Source: Ornithodoros turicata (Eukaryota; Arthropoda; Arachnida; Ixodida; Argasidae). From it: a stretch of DNA of 64,000 nucleotides. Shown one piece after another: positions 48,738 to 60,995 of this stretch. The position numbers were made by a program, and so were the translations under genes. Position 1 is the stretch's first letter. Each line of letters starts with the position of its first letter. The stretch spans positions 84,630,668-84,694,667 of the forward strand of contig NC_088203.1 of NCBI RefSeq assembly GCF_037126465.1. Reading direction: 5' to 3'. A model generated the notes under the pieces. That model made no database searches. It saw only the letters and a program-made list of their open reading frames with translations, and was not told where the DNA came from.

Positions 48738-48917
48738 CTTTTCCTTTTGGATCGCGCACTCTATTAGCAGTGTCCAAGTCCTGCATTTCCAGAGCAGGTT
48801 TTCAAGAAGCTGCTCGACTATTCGTATCTTCATGTGCAAAACATCAGGGACAATGAAGCGGGGTTCTATAGAGAACAATGGGGGGTGCCGCACTGAGTTT
48901 TTCATGTTGCCGTACAT
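48560..48917 (-). pseudogene. Transposase-like gene remnant spanning loop and left arm
   Basis: The minus-strand frame from 48,917 (RFIVPDVLHMKIRIVEQLLE) passes a frameshift near 48,790 into MQDLDTANRVRDPKGKDTSV and ANVRLLTDSKTEVAKFTSLT. Further down, broken frames to about 48,040 include SVTPYIHVFSH (about 48,420) and NCVLENLH. The DxLHxxxRI..LL pattern and the TPYxH stretch resemble uncharacterised repetitive proteins I recall from cnidarian and tick genomes, probably transposon-encoded; I cannot name the family. Catalytic residues are not identifiable. Confidence 0.4.
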
Positions 48918-50136
48918 CTGCGTCTGCTTTCCACTGGCCGAATAATAACTTGTGAGTGTTTGTTTAACAAATTTGTCACAATAATACCTAAGAGGATCGT
49001 TAATTCAAGAGCTTATATGCATTCCGTTACCGATGCCAAACAATTTAAGAAATGCTTATGCGACCATTGCGGGCGGAGGGGTGACGTGGAAATTGGAGCG
49101 ATCTGCATGCCTACACTGGCGGCACTTTTCTGGGGGAAGGGATGAAGAGGGGGAGATGAAGGAGGAAGGCTCACGCGTCTGGCCGGCATGACCATTGCGC
49201 TGCATTGCCGTTTTTCAATTTCCACTTTGTACGTGTTGTCAATCTTTGCTCCAGTTGACCAAAATGTTTAATGTACTTGTTTATTTACCTCCACGTATCT
49301 GCACATTTTTTTCATGTGGTTGTATGCTGCTATGGTAACATTATGCTACGAAATGCTAACCTCCCTTTTGTATTGCCTCCATGGCCAACAGGGGAAATAA
49401 ATACATGAGTCAGTAGGTCTCACAGCTAAACAACCTTCCACCTTCCGCGTTCATGCTTTGAGAGCGATAAGAGATAAAAGCGATAATCAGCTTCTTTTGC
49501 GGGACTCGCCGATGCCACTCGACTACTGAAGTTTCTCTCTCTCTCTCTCTTTGTTTTTTTTTTCTTTTCTTTTTTCCTTACAGCGGTTGCAGACCGGCCA
49601 CTACTGCACGGCTCATGATGTACTCGTACCGGGGCATCAAGCGCGGAATCATTATTTTATCTGTATCTTGTTGAGTTGCCCGCTTCATCACGACTTCTGC
49701 ATTAACCACACGACAGACAGAAAGGCGAGGGCGATTACAGCAGCTATCAACGAAACCCGTGCACAAAAGTAACGACCGACTTATTGTTTTCTTTGATTTT
49801 CGTTACTTTTTTTCCCTTCCATACTTCATCTAATGAAATCATTCCTTGTTCATCAAGATATCTACTGGACCTGATAGCACTGCGGTCTTGTCTTGAGTAG
49901 GAAGTATGCTAGGACGTTGCCAAAGCTTATTCGCTCTGCGCGCGTTCTTGCCATTGTTCCTGTATGCAAGAGCTTTTGTGCCCCTATTTTCTGCGTCTGA
50001 GAATTCTGGGAGTCTGCGACGGGAGTACGAACAGATGGGCCTTCCTATATGTCTTCAAACTGCCTGTACGCCATAGAACGAATAATTGCTAAAATGGTAT
50101 TCGATAATCTGTATGGGAATATACAAGGAATATATT
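48738..50136. other. Unique loop of the foldback element
   Basis: Not mirrored. Holds the start of the remnant gene (to 48,917), then non-coding DNA with a (TC)n tract at 49,533-49,551 and a T-rich stretch after it. No other gene seen. Confidence 0.6.
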
Positions 50137-50405
50137 ACACGTCCGTGAGAAAGCTGGCAGAGATTATAATGGGATCTGGTGCGAACGTCAGACTGCTCAC
50201 TGACAGCAAAACGGAAGTTGCTAAATTCACATCATTAACAGGGAAGAATGACGATTTACTTCTTGAGAGTCTACCACGCCTTGCGACCCCAGCCCTGTCC
50301 TCGGACACCAGAGATGAACTAGCACAGTTATGGGGTCTTTTCAGAGGTGTGGTAAAAGAATTGAGCAAGATACTGCAGGGAAAGATCTGCGTCAGGAGAC
50401 GTTAA
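50049..50405 (+). pseudogene. Mirror copy of the transposase-like gene segment in the right arm
   Basis: An open 118-codon frame whose residues from TSVRKLAEIIMGSGANV onward match the minus-strand frame at 48,577-48,737 (same TDSKTEVAKFTSLTGK core). It extends further without a break: DTRDELAQLWGLFRGVVKEL. The first 30 residues (before 50,137) come from the loop and are unrelated to the gene, so the arm duplication cut the gene at that point. Confidence 0.45.
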
Positions 50406-53399
50406 ACGTCCTAACTATGTTTCTAGGTCTGGGAAACAAATGCAAGAGGTACGGACAGTAAAGCGTGACCCCGTATATACATGTTTTTTCGCATTACGCC
50501 GCGATGAGCCACATGCAGCAGCGCTGACTAGGATGGCCTTCTAGCCAAGGACTAGAAAAGATAAATTGTGTCTTAGAGAACCTACATCACCGGCGAACAA
50601 ACAAATGGGACGCAGCATGGGATGCGCTAAAATATGTTAAAGTTGGAAGAAAATTCTGCGCTACAGGCTAGGAGATATCAGAAACGTGACGTCACGTACT
50701 GGGAAGAAGGTGGCACCCAAGAGGAAAGAGGCCAGGTTTAAGTGTCGAACTCAACCAGCGCGTGTTACGCATGTTAGATGTGGACTCTATGATGCGAGGT
50801 GAGCTAAGAACGGAAATCGGGAACGACGTCCAAAGATCCAGACGACGGCAAGCTGAGGCAAATGTTGCGTCACAGCTTGAGTAACGTGGTTTGAAGTGCG
50901 TCCGATTATTTTGGCTTCAACGTTAAAAGGAGGACATTGTGATCGCATATGCAACCATGCGTATTTTTTCCCAACATGACGACGTCACTAACTCTTATGT
51001 GTAAATGAAATGTTCATCGTGCTTCATTCATATTTATTCAACTCATACGTACTAGCAATGCTACACAACTGACTTGTACGTGGTGCACGCAGTTGCTTAT
51101 CAACTAGTCAATAAATTTTTCTTCACACCTACAGAAACAAAGATGATCGAATGAAAAAAGACGCGACAGCGAACAACACAGTCCCAAGCAGTCTGCTGAA
51201 AGCGCGAGCATACGGCTGGATCAAGATAGTAAATCTTCAGAAGAAATACGCTGATGAGGCAGCACACCTGCTAGAACCCTCTCCACTGACGAAAAGAAAA
51301 GCCAGGAGTACGGCTGTCGAAAAGCACGCGGCATTAGGCTGCAATAGGGATAGATTTGAGCCACTACAGCGTTAGCTGTATTAAGTACGGTTAATAAAAG
51401 ACAGGAACGCAGCACGATACGTATTTTTTTTTCCGTTGTCTGAAATTTGCTTATTTTGGTAGACTTTGATAGATAGAACAGAAAGTCGCCACAAAATCGC
51501 AAATGAAACTCAAACAACAGAAGTCGTGACTTCTTCACTTTTTTTGCAGTTTCGAGGTGAACGACATATCTACAGTATCTAAAAAATGCAGATGACATTG
51601 ACAAGGCAACGAGCATTATTGTGATCAAAAGAGAGCAGAGTAATGTGTTATAATACAAACGGAACACGTGACCGCCTTTTACAATTGCGCTTTCCTCCCT
51701 AGAGAGAGGCCCCTGCGTTCGCGAGGAAGCCTGACATCTTATAGCTGTATCATAAATTGTCTTCAGGTATTAATAAGCCCCCTCCCCCCCCCAAAAAAAA
51801 AGAAAATAAAAAAGAAAAGGAGAGAGCGAGAAAGAAGAAACGAAACCGGCAGTCTATACAAACGGTGTGTTCAGCCACTCAGAGTTTCGGAATATACAGA
51901 TCGGTTTTATAGTTCAGCGTCATACGTGTGCGTGCATGGTTGTCCTATACTTCCCTCATCTTACATGCGTATCCGTAGGTTCTCTGCACTGCCGAGCCTT
52001 CAAGCCTCCAGCCTCCAGCCTCTTTCGTCTAGACGACACCATCTACGTCACCGCGACATATCCACGCCAACATTCACTCAACTTATAGACCTATCGTGCC
52101 TCAGAATACCTTGTTTCTATAAGCTAACTGGATGTTGGTTCGTTAGGCACACTTTAGCCCGCCAATTTGAGTCAAATCTTTTATTTTTGTATGTCTTAAA
52201 TTTTGCAACCATGTCCAATTTTTTTGCGCTATTTCATAAACACGATTGTACATTCGGTCTACTCGAACGAGCCTCGAATTCTTCCGGGAGTCAGTATGGA
52301 AACACATGAGGATATACAGGTTGTCCTTTGTTAGGTGCCACAGTTGTTATTAAAAATTTATGAGAGCCCCTGACGTGCCGTTTGGGCGCCTAACATACCT
52401 GGCCTCTCGGATATCTTTCCTAGCCGGTCTCATCAGTGTTCGATGGCTAACTAGAATGGTATACTTAATTAGCTTCACTAATTTTCAAAGATAAGAGATT
52501 GACCGAATGACAGCATCGAATCCCTTGGAGTCATTGTACATTCTCTATGACCGACGCATTGGTGTCTATAATTATGAACCTATCCTCGATAAACTTGGTT
52601 TGACAACCCTAGCACATCGTAGGACCTCAGATATCACATTTTCCTGTGCAAAGTAGTACATGTCGTCTTAAGCTGTCGTTGGTCCATTTTCTGCTGTTGA
52701 TTTTAGTTCTTTCTTGTGTTTTCATCCTTCCTTCATCATCTTCACATAATGTTCCACGTGCAGTGGGGTAGGGTACGCACCTCCGCGGTGAAACACCCCA
52801 TCTCATCATCGTCATTATTGTTGTCTTTGTTGTGGCGTTCACTCCGACCACACCTTTATTTTATGTTTTGTTTGATTGCTCACAGTTTAGCAGATACCAA
52901 CAGACTTCGTAACAACCATAATGTACACACGTTTGCTCAACGATGTTAGTTCTCCTAACAGCTGTCAAGTTTTTAGCTTTTTATATCCTATACCATTACC
53001 ACGTGAAGTAACGCACAAATCTTTGCTCCTCGTATTGTTATTTCTTGTTTGTCTTCTTTATCCGTTGTAGTCTCTTCTGCGGCGAGCCATTTCCCAAACC
53101 TGTGGTTGCGCGTGGCCTTGAACGTATGCTTCGCCGCTACGCGTCCGTGCGGTGATTGAAGGCTCCTTTACATGTTCAAAATTTGGAACCCGAATGGAAC
53201 CTTGAAGATGCCACTATTCATGCCCCAAAAAATGCTCAAACGTTTCGTCTTGGCAGAGGCAACATCCCATTAGAGAACGAATGCAAAGCGCTGCCAGCAG
53301 AATATGTAGCACGCGCTTTTCGTTCCAAAATACACAGGCTCTATGGGAGCCGTTTTAGGTGAAGCCTGCTTTACGTTTTGTCCCTAATTCTTGGACATG
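50137..53399 (-). repeat. Right arm of the giant foldback element
   Basis: Diverged inverted copy of the left arm. Frames such as 52,716-52,949 (plus) and 45,843-46,076 (minus) translate to nearly the same peptide. This reflects the duplication and is not evidence of coding. Confidence 0.85.
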
Positions 53400-54335
53400 G
53401 ACATGTCGAATCAAAAACTGCAGTTCCTTGACCTGTGCTTACGCTCAACCCCGGGCCTTTGCTGGTCCTACGGGAAGGCAGAAGCGAAACCCTTATTACC
53501 CGCCAATAGTTCTCACTCAAAGCTGATCAAGTCAGGTGTTATCATGTCCCTCTTGCGTTCGGCCGTCGAAAAGTCCTGCTGTCACTTTGGTTTTGAAAGT
53601 ATTGGTTGCCAAGTGAGCCGTTTGCAGAGAGCTGGTTACGGCTATTGCCTATATCGGAAGTTGTTAGATTTTGGTAATGGTTTCGCTCGTCCACCTGTTT
53701 CTCACAAAGAAAAATTGCCGCGTGTTTGTATCCCGTACTATCATTCCGTATCACACAACATTTTGGCTGCCGCACGTAGATTTAACATTCAGGTTGTTTT
53801 CTCAAATGTATGTCGTCTCTCAAAACTTGCCCCTTTCCTCTCACAGAACTCCGGCTGTAGTATTTCCCACAAAAATGCTTTCGTGACCTGTGCAAAAGAT
53901 GTGGTGTATTGTATACCGCTTGGTTGTGGGTTTTGCTATGTAGGTCAGACTGGACGGTGTCTAAACACTCGGCTCAGCGAACACAAGAGAAATGCGGAGT
54001 CGTTGTCTGGGAATTCCGAACTTGTCGCCCATCTTAGACTTTGTAATAATTGTTCCCCGGCCTTCGACGAGACGAGTGTCCTAGATTATGTTCGGGACCC
54101 TGTGGCCAGACTGTTAAAGGAGTACAAAGAGATTGTCACGAGGGGAAATTGTGTAAGTGTGGCGTCGGTTGCTCCCTCGCCACCAATTCGGAAGTTGTTG
54201 GGTACGTAGGTGTTGCTGTTATTAAAGGGTTTGCTGTGTTCGAGAACGTGTCGTGTCGTCCCTCCTCTGTCCTTTTCTCGGGTTCCAAATTTTTTCACCA
54301 TGTACCAGCTGGCCTGCACCCTTGCCCTTTTGCCA
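53400..54335 (+). pseudogene. Penelope-like element copy 3, second part with intact GIY-YIG
   Basis: Continues copy 3 (MSNQKLQFLDLCLRS) in one uninterrupted frame through the linker (CIPYYHSVSHNILAA, without the two-base insertion of copies 1 and 2) and the GIY-YIG domain (CFCYVGQTGR-type motif, LSEHKRN), stopping at 54,209. The 3' region follows, then about 35 bases of the next unit's 5' end (TTTTTTCACCATGTACCAGC). The copy ends at the 11-bp target duplication. Confidence 0.9.
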
Positions 54336-54712
54336 TTAAGCATCTAAAGAGTCCATACATAGTACCGTCGAGCTTCACTTGTTATGGAACATTTTGTCGA
54401 TGCTATTACGTCCCATATATTTTTAATCACCTACCTCCAGAGATTGTAACAGTTAGTACAAAATCACAGCTAAAGTGTCTGTTAAAAAGATACTATTACT
54501 GCTAAAGTTGTAATTTACTGTGCCTTTTCCCTCTGTATTTTTCTTCTCCATGACTTCCGTTTAGCACCTTTTCCCGTTATCTTGTGGGTATTCATGCGTA
54601 TCGCTGCTGGTTCCAGTCCCTGCTCACAAGCTCCCTCGGGCTTAGGCAGGACTGTTATTATTCCCTGTACCTCGCCACAAGTGTAAATAAACATTGAATT
54701 GAATTGAATTGA

Positions 54713-54784
<72 letters not shown>

Positions 54785-54785
54785 T
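54336..54785 (+). mobile_element. LINE C 3' end after the insertion
   Basis: Starts with the right target duplication TTAAGCATCTA. It completes the RT C-terminus (YGTFCRCYYVPYIFNHLP, stop at 54,503) and carries the 3' UTR with CCTCGGGCTTAGGC and (GAATT)n, then an (ATT)n tail at 54,716-54,784. Confidence 0.85.
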
Positions 54786-55712
<927 letters not shown>

Positions 55713-56114
55713 CCTTCTCGCTTCCAGAATTTGTTTGATTACACGGTCGTATCGAGGCACTTTTGGAGTGACACCCACAGAACGCGGTTTACAGCTAGGC
55801 GCGATCTTAGGCACTGTCGTGGCCTTTTCAGTGTTCCCTTTCCGTTCACTCGTTATGGCTCCTTTTGTAGAAACTATTATATACCTGTGATCTTTAACAA
55901 TCTTTCCCCTGGCATTTTTGACATTAAGACTAAAACTGAGTTGAAAGGATACCTCCGGAACCTGTACTATAGGTGAACAATACTTTATTTTCCATGTGTG
56001 AATAGTGTGCGATTTCGCTGCTGACGTCAGGCCCTGCGACACGAGCCCTCGGGCTTAGGCGGGCCTTCATGACTTTCGTTGAAGTGTGTTTTGAATAAAA
56101 ATTCCATTCCATTC

Positions 56115-56171
<57 letters not shown>

Positions 56172-56180
56172 TATTATTTG
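55713..56180 (+). mobile_element. CR1-like LINE 3' fragment
   Basis: RT C-terminus (TVVSRHFWSDTHRTRF.., YYIPVIFNNLSPG, stop at 55,974), then a 3' UTR with GGGCTTAGGCGGGCCTTCA, as in LINE B, and (ATT)n at 56,118-56,178. Confidence 0.85.
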
Positions 56181-57186
56181 GTTTGGCGATGGATTGGTTT
56201 CATAAAAATGATATTGCTGTTAATCCCGCAAAATCGCAACTTATTTGTTTTCATAACCCACTAAAGCGCATAACATGCAATTTACCAGTTCATCTTCATA
56301 CGTCAGATTGCATTGACTGTAACTGTGAGGCTATGACGTATGTTTCTTCAATAAAACACCTAGGTATACACTTTGACAGTGATATGAAATGGAACACGCA
56401 CCTGCCACTTGTGGCTAAAAAATTGCGCGCTGTTTCATGCCTATTGTATAATGTTAAATCCTATGTACCTTACTCTGTACGGAAAGTGATCTTGCAGTCG
56501 TTAGGATACTCTAGGTTGAGATATGGTATTACATTATTTTCGAACTGTTCTACGGAATGGGGGAATAGAATTGATCACATCCTCAGAACTGCACTTAGGA
56601 ATTTATCGTATGGACAACTTCTTGGGTCAGATTTGGAAGGTGCTGATATGTTCCATTTACACCGGATGTCTTCCTTTAAGAATCTTTTTATTAGAACTGT
56701 TGTGTTAAAATTTTTTTGGACTGACATGTTTAAGACCAGTCGTCCATATTATTATGGCTTCAGATGTCCTGAAATTTACTATGTACCACGAATATATACT
56801 AATTATGGTAAGGGTTTGCGGCGCTACTACGTTCCTAATATATTTAATAGTTTGCCAACTGATTCGTTGGATTTGATGTCAATTCGAGCTGTTAAGAGTC
56901 TTCTGGATGCGTTACTTGACTGTTAAATTAATGGTATTGTTACTGATATGGTATGTTACGGTTATTGTTACTAAGTCATTGTCTACCTCGAGCGGATTAG
57001 AGTTTTCGGATGTGTAGCTAGAGTCATAAATTAAGGGTGTTGTTATTGTTAAGGTATCTCTACTGTGCCTGTTGTAACTGTCCCACTTGATTGCCGGGTC
57101 CTGCCTACAAGCCGTTATGGTTTAGGTGGACCTTATGACATGCAGACATGATTTCACAGATGATAATAAAACTTCCAATTCCAATT
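56181..57186 (+). mobile_element. CR1-like LINE 3' fragment with intact C-terminal frame
   Basis: Frame 56,183-56,926 (247 codons) matches LINE C from the region after the RT palm (DWFHKNDIAVNPAKSQLICF) to the C-terminus (YYVPNIFNSLP). The 3' UTR ends AATAAAACTTCCAATTCCAA. Starts in the preceding (ATT)n tail. Confidence 0.85.
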
Positions 57187-57286
57187 AGCTGGTCCATACT
57201 AACGAGACGCAGCTGTAACTCATAAAACACAGCTTCTCCACTCATGGTCTACGTGACTCATTCGTTAACTAGCTGAACTTGTGTAG

Positions 57287-59440
57287 TTGCAGCTCCTGGG
57301 CGACGGACATCTCGGTGCAGGACAATTCGGTGCAGGACATCTCGGTGCGGACATCTCGGTGCAGGGGCATTTCGGTGCAAGACATCTCGGTGCACGGACA
57401 TCTCGGTGCACGGACATTTCGGTGCACGGACATTTCGGTGCACGGACATTTCGGTGCGCGGACACTTCGGTGCACGGACATCTCGGTGCACGGACATTTC
57501 GGTGCACGGGCAACAGGGAAGAAAAAGACGAAAAGGGTGTTGGGGCTGTGTCGATAGCGCTGAAAGTGATGATTTGCGTGGTATCTCTAGCAAATAATTA
57601 TTAGTGCACCGGCAAACATACATTGCAAGCATAAAGACAATTATGCTTATGCAGCAAGTTTTGCACATTCGTAAAATGTGCAAACGCGGATTCGATATTA
57701 TGACGTCTAAAAGTACTAAAACAAATACGAAGGACGACACACACAGGTACCGCTACCTGTGTATCTCGTCCTTCGTCTTGGTTTTAGAGCTTTTATCCGT
57801 CATATCTTAAAAACAGGCCCAACTTGATGTTTTACGTCGATATCCTTGTTCATTTGAATATAGAGGGTGTCTTTAAAAACTGTATTTAAACCGTGTCTTT
57901 AAAAACGACAAGATGCTCTGCATGAACAAGAGAGAGAGACGTTGGAGCGCTCTCTGGTACTTTTCGTGTCTTGCGCGTTTCCTTTTTTTTTTTTTTCTTG
58001 TACCAAAAGTAAAAGTCTACGTGAGGCGCACGTCGCTGGGAAACAATTGGGATGCCCGATTAATTAATAAAGTGCGATTAAAACGTTACTGGAGGTTAGA
58101 ACACGCGGCTGGAAATAACACCCAGCAAATTTCATCGCGAAGGGCGCCTCGTTTGTTTTTGTTTTTTAACCCTTGGTGAGTGGTGCTCGGTTCCCCCAAT
58201 TTAAACTCCCCCGTCCCGATTCCTCCGCCACGAAACAACCGGCTCATCTCCACCGCCCCGATGCACCCGTTGTATTTCCCCCGCCTTAGTGCAGTGACCC
58301 GCAAAGGTCACAAAAGAAGAATGTCTTGGAAGTCTAAACACTTTTTCATCTCTTATTTTTAAATAGCGAGGCTAAAGCGTATCATGTCTATGTGCCGCAA
58401 AAATGCAGAATTTTGTTGTGGAACTCAATCACTGCGTTAGTGCTTGTTTTGATATGAACGCCGCTATTGGGGTAGGGTTACCACATCGCGGCGGTGAAAC
58501 ACTCCACGTCATTGTCATCATTTACGTTGTTGTTACAACCTCTTAATTTGCACTTCGTCCCTAAAGCGCACAATTAAAAAGATACATACGAGTCGAAGAT
58601 CTATGGACTCGTAATTGCGTATAACGGGATCCGGAAAGAATGTGTCTGCAAAGAGTGTCCCCGGAAGGAAAGTCTCCGGGAAGGATGACCCCGGAGAAAA
58701 TGTCCCCATAAGGAGGGCTACGGGTGAACGGTATGAAAAAATGTCCTCGGACCCCAATATAACTAAGTACTGACTACTAAGTACTGACTGCCGGTAATGA
58801 GATGAAGTACCTTTTCGGACTATGTGACCTTTGTTTTTAATAATTTATTTATTATTTACAAACCCAAAAGACCACGAAGGCCATTACATGAGTGAAAAAG
58901 AGAAGCAATACAACACAATGTCAATGCTTCTCTGAGATTATTAATCGCTTTTCATTAATTTGGTAATTCTTCAATTTTTTGCGAATGCGATGGAAATCCG
59001 CTGTTGGGTCTGCACTAAACATGTGGCGCTGTAACTACGTGAAACGACGACTAAACATGTGACGCATACACCGAAATGTCCGTGCACCGAGATGTCCGCG
59101 CACCGAAATGTCCGTGCAGCGGGATGTCCGCGCACCGAGATATCCGTGCACCGAAATATCCGCGCACCGAAATGTCCGCGCACCGAAATGTCCGCGCACC
59201 GAGATGTCCGCGCACCGAGATGTCCGCGCACCGAGATGTCCGCGCACCGAGATGTCCGCGCACCGAAATGTCCGTGCACCGAGATGTCCGTGCACCGAGA
59301 TGTCCGCACCGAATTGTCCCACACCGAATTGTCGTGCACCGAGATGTCCTAGACCCACCAATGCGCTAGCTGCTGGGCTGTCGCCGACACACAGGAGCTG
59401 CGGGTCTAGGACATCTCGGTGCACGACAATTCCTGTGTGT
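57287..59440. mobile_element. 2.1-kb element with minisatellite-like inverted ends
   Basis: The left end (57,303-57,511) has about a dozen copies of GGACATTTCGGTGCAC and GGACATCTCGGTGCAC words. The right end (59,070-59,352) has about 16 copies of the complement. Inner 1.5 kb has no transposase. The small element at 16.0-16.5 kb shares these words. Frames through the arrays are repeat artefacts. 58,625-58,710 holds a different word array (CCGGAAAGAATGTGTC type). Confidence 0.75.
57700..57803. repeat. Near-perfect hairpin, ~51-bp arms, almost no loop
   Basis: ATGACGTCTAAAAGTACTAA and the complement to 57,803 pair across a 1-3-base turn at ACCGCTACC. Inside the previous element. Confidence 0.75.
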
Positions 59441-59470
59441 CGGCGACAGCCCAGCAGCTAGCGCATTGGT
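59327..59470. repeat. Two interlocked inverted repeats (X-Y-X'-Y')
   Basis: Segment X (59,327-59,356) is complementary to 59,402-59,431; segment Y (59,357-59,396) is perfectly complementary over 40 bases to 59,431-59,470. The order X, Y, X', Y' is not a simple hairpin and points to template switching or inversion. Confidence 0.75.
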
Positions 59471-59605
59471 ACTACATTGGTACTGGTTGAAGGACAGCAG
59501 GTCTGCAATAACGATCTCTGGACGTCCCTGTCTACTCTTCTTTAATTGCGATAGAAAATATTCTCGAGCACATCGTTCATATTAATTTCCACTAAAGGTT
59601 ACACT

Positions 59606-60378
59606 AGGTGCGTTCTTTTCGGCAAAAAAAGTGCTGCACCTAAATCCCCGGTTTTCTGGGTTGGAAGACCGCGAAAACCAGTTTAGTGAAAGGTGCAAAG
59701 GGACTAAACCCTTGAAAAGAATGCAATTGTGCGCCGGGGGGGGGGGGGGGGGCACTGTCGTCTGCTACGAAGCTGGGCTGTGTAGCTGTGTAGTTTTGAG
59801 TTTTCGTAGAGCGTGGAGTTTTGTTCGTACGCGCGGTCCCACATTCTTCTGGTTCTTGTGACGGTACGGTAATGGCGTGTAACGCGAGTCTGGCGGCCTT
59901 TATGGAGCTAGTTGATTCGGACTCAGAAGACGGGTGTTATGAATCGCGCATGGTTTGTGCTACAATCGAAGTTCTCGAGAGGCATGAACGCCGTAGAATT
60001 CCTCTGTATTATGAAACTGTCATGCCGAGGCACATGGAATTCGAGTACAAACGTTTGTTCCGACTGTCTTCACGCCGTGTCCAGCAACTTGCCGACATGT
60101 ACGAGGCCTCCGAGTTCTACGCGTCGAGCAGGGGCCAGATTTCGAAGACCGACGTCGCAGCCATTTCACGATGTCGTCTGCTTCCACACTTTTTCACCCA
60201 CGTACGGGAAGGTGCAGAGGTTTTTGAGTTCAACGTGAAACTGGGGCAGAGGGAACTACGAAAAGAACGCGGGCGGGGCAAGAGTGCGCCGAGGAGGGGA
60301 CGAAAAGAATGAAAAGGTGCTGCACCCTCCGAACCGGTTTGCTGTGTGCAAGGAGGTGCAAGCGAAAAGAACGTACCT
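59606..60378 (+). mobile_element. Internally deleted PIF/Harbinger element
   Basis: Inverted ends AGGTGCGTTCTTTTCG and, reversed, AGGTACGTTCTTTTCG; flanked by ACT at 59,603-59,605 and 60,379-60,381, the 3-bp duplication size of this superfamily. A G-run sits at 59,738-59,752. Encodes only an N-terminal transposase fragment. Confidence 0.75.
59872..60312 (+). pseudogene. Harbinger transposase N-terminal fragment
   Basis: 146 codons from an ATG at 59,872. Residues of the PLYYETVMPRHMEFEYKRLF type followed by FRLSSRRVQQLADMYEASEF match the start of HARBI1-like nucleases. After SKTDVAAI the frame leaves the family and runs into the terminal region (RKERGRGKSAPRRGRKE). The DDE catalytic domain is deleted. 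The product could still act as a repressor if made, but nothing shows that it is. Confidence 0.55.
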
Positions 60379-60381
60379 ACT

Positions 60382-60995
60382 AAGGCCATAGCTGCCTTTG
60401 CATTATGAAATTGTTCACAAATAGACCAATCTCGCTACCGTGGCGTCGCTCATGATCATAGTCGGCCCCACCAATTATTAACATTAAGATCATGTCTTTT
60501 TCTCGCAGACCAATCATTTCGCTTCGCGAGCTTCTATAGCGCGAGTTTTGATTTCGCAACGACATTCAACCAACAGAAAAGGCTTGATGCATATCTCAAT
60601 TCTGAGCCATGCGTTGCGGTTTTTTTTTCGTTTTTTTTTTTTTTTTTTTACCTGAGCACGAGCTCTCGTGCGTGCCCACAGTGTTATTGCCGTGCAGATG
60701 ACGTTAAAAGTTCTCTTTCTTATCTCTCCTCCTCGTCCCTACCCGAATTTTTCCTCCTCCCATATCCTCGTGCAAATCTGTCAAGTCGGCTTTCTGCATG
60801 GTTGTCTGCTATCCCGCGAAGCCGGGCTTTCTGTGTCGTGTCCCTGAATTCTGGTCATGTCGTAACTGCTTGTGAAGAACAGAAGATTTATACTATTTGT
60901 TGAGAAGTTATGTATATATGCAGTTATTTTTGCCCCCCCCAATCCTTAAGCCTTCGTGACCGCATCTCTCTACACCATAAATGAAATTATTGTAG
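60382..60995. other. Intergenic or intronic, nothing recognised
   Basis: Poly-T at 60,619-60,648. The last bases before 60,996 (polypyrimidine near 60,965 and TTATTGTAG) form a splice acceptor for the following exon. Confidence 0.4.

Larger units (their letters stand above)
45393..53399. mobile_element. 8.0-kb giant foldback element with ~3.3-kb inverted arms
   Basis: The ends read CATGCCCAAGAATTAGGGAC and, reversed from the right, CATGTCCAAGAATTAGGGAC. The arms continue as diverged reverse complements to about 48,737 and from about 50,137. Compared with intact Penelope copies (GCAGGAG|GACATG) the insertion adds exactly this sequence: either CATG is a 4-bp target duplication, or CATG belongs to the termini and there is no duplication. 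Both arms differ by many substitutions and indels (for example the G-run at 47,059 and the C-run at 51,780), so the palindrome is not a simple assembly duplicate. No known superfamily assigned. Confidence 0.85.

Noticed and set aside
45393..53399. Palindrome as an assembly artefact of a duplicated haplotype
   Set aside because: The arms differ by many substitutions and indels, and the loop and both outer junctions are unique and consistent with one insertion in a Penelope copy.
57279..57597. Proteins rich in repeated HFGARTFRCTDISVHG-type words
   Set aside because: They are translations of the short-word DNA repeat, open in several frames on both strands, and recur at 59.1-59.4 kb in inverted orientation.
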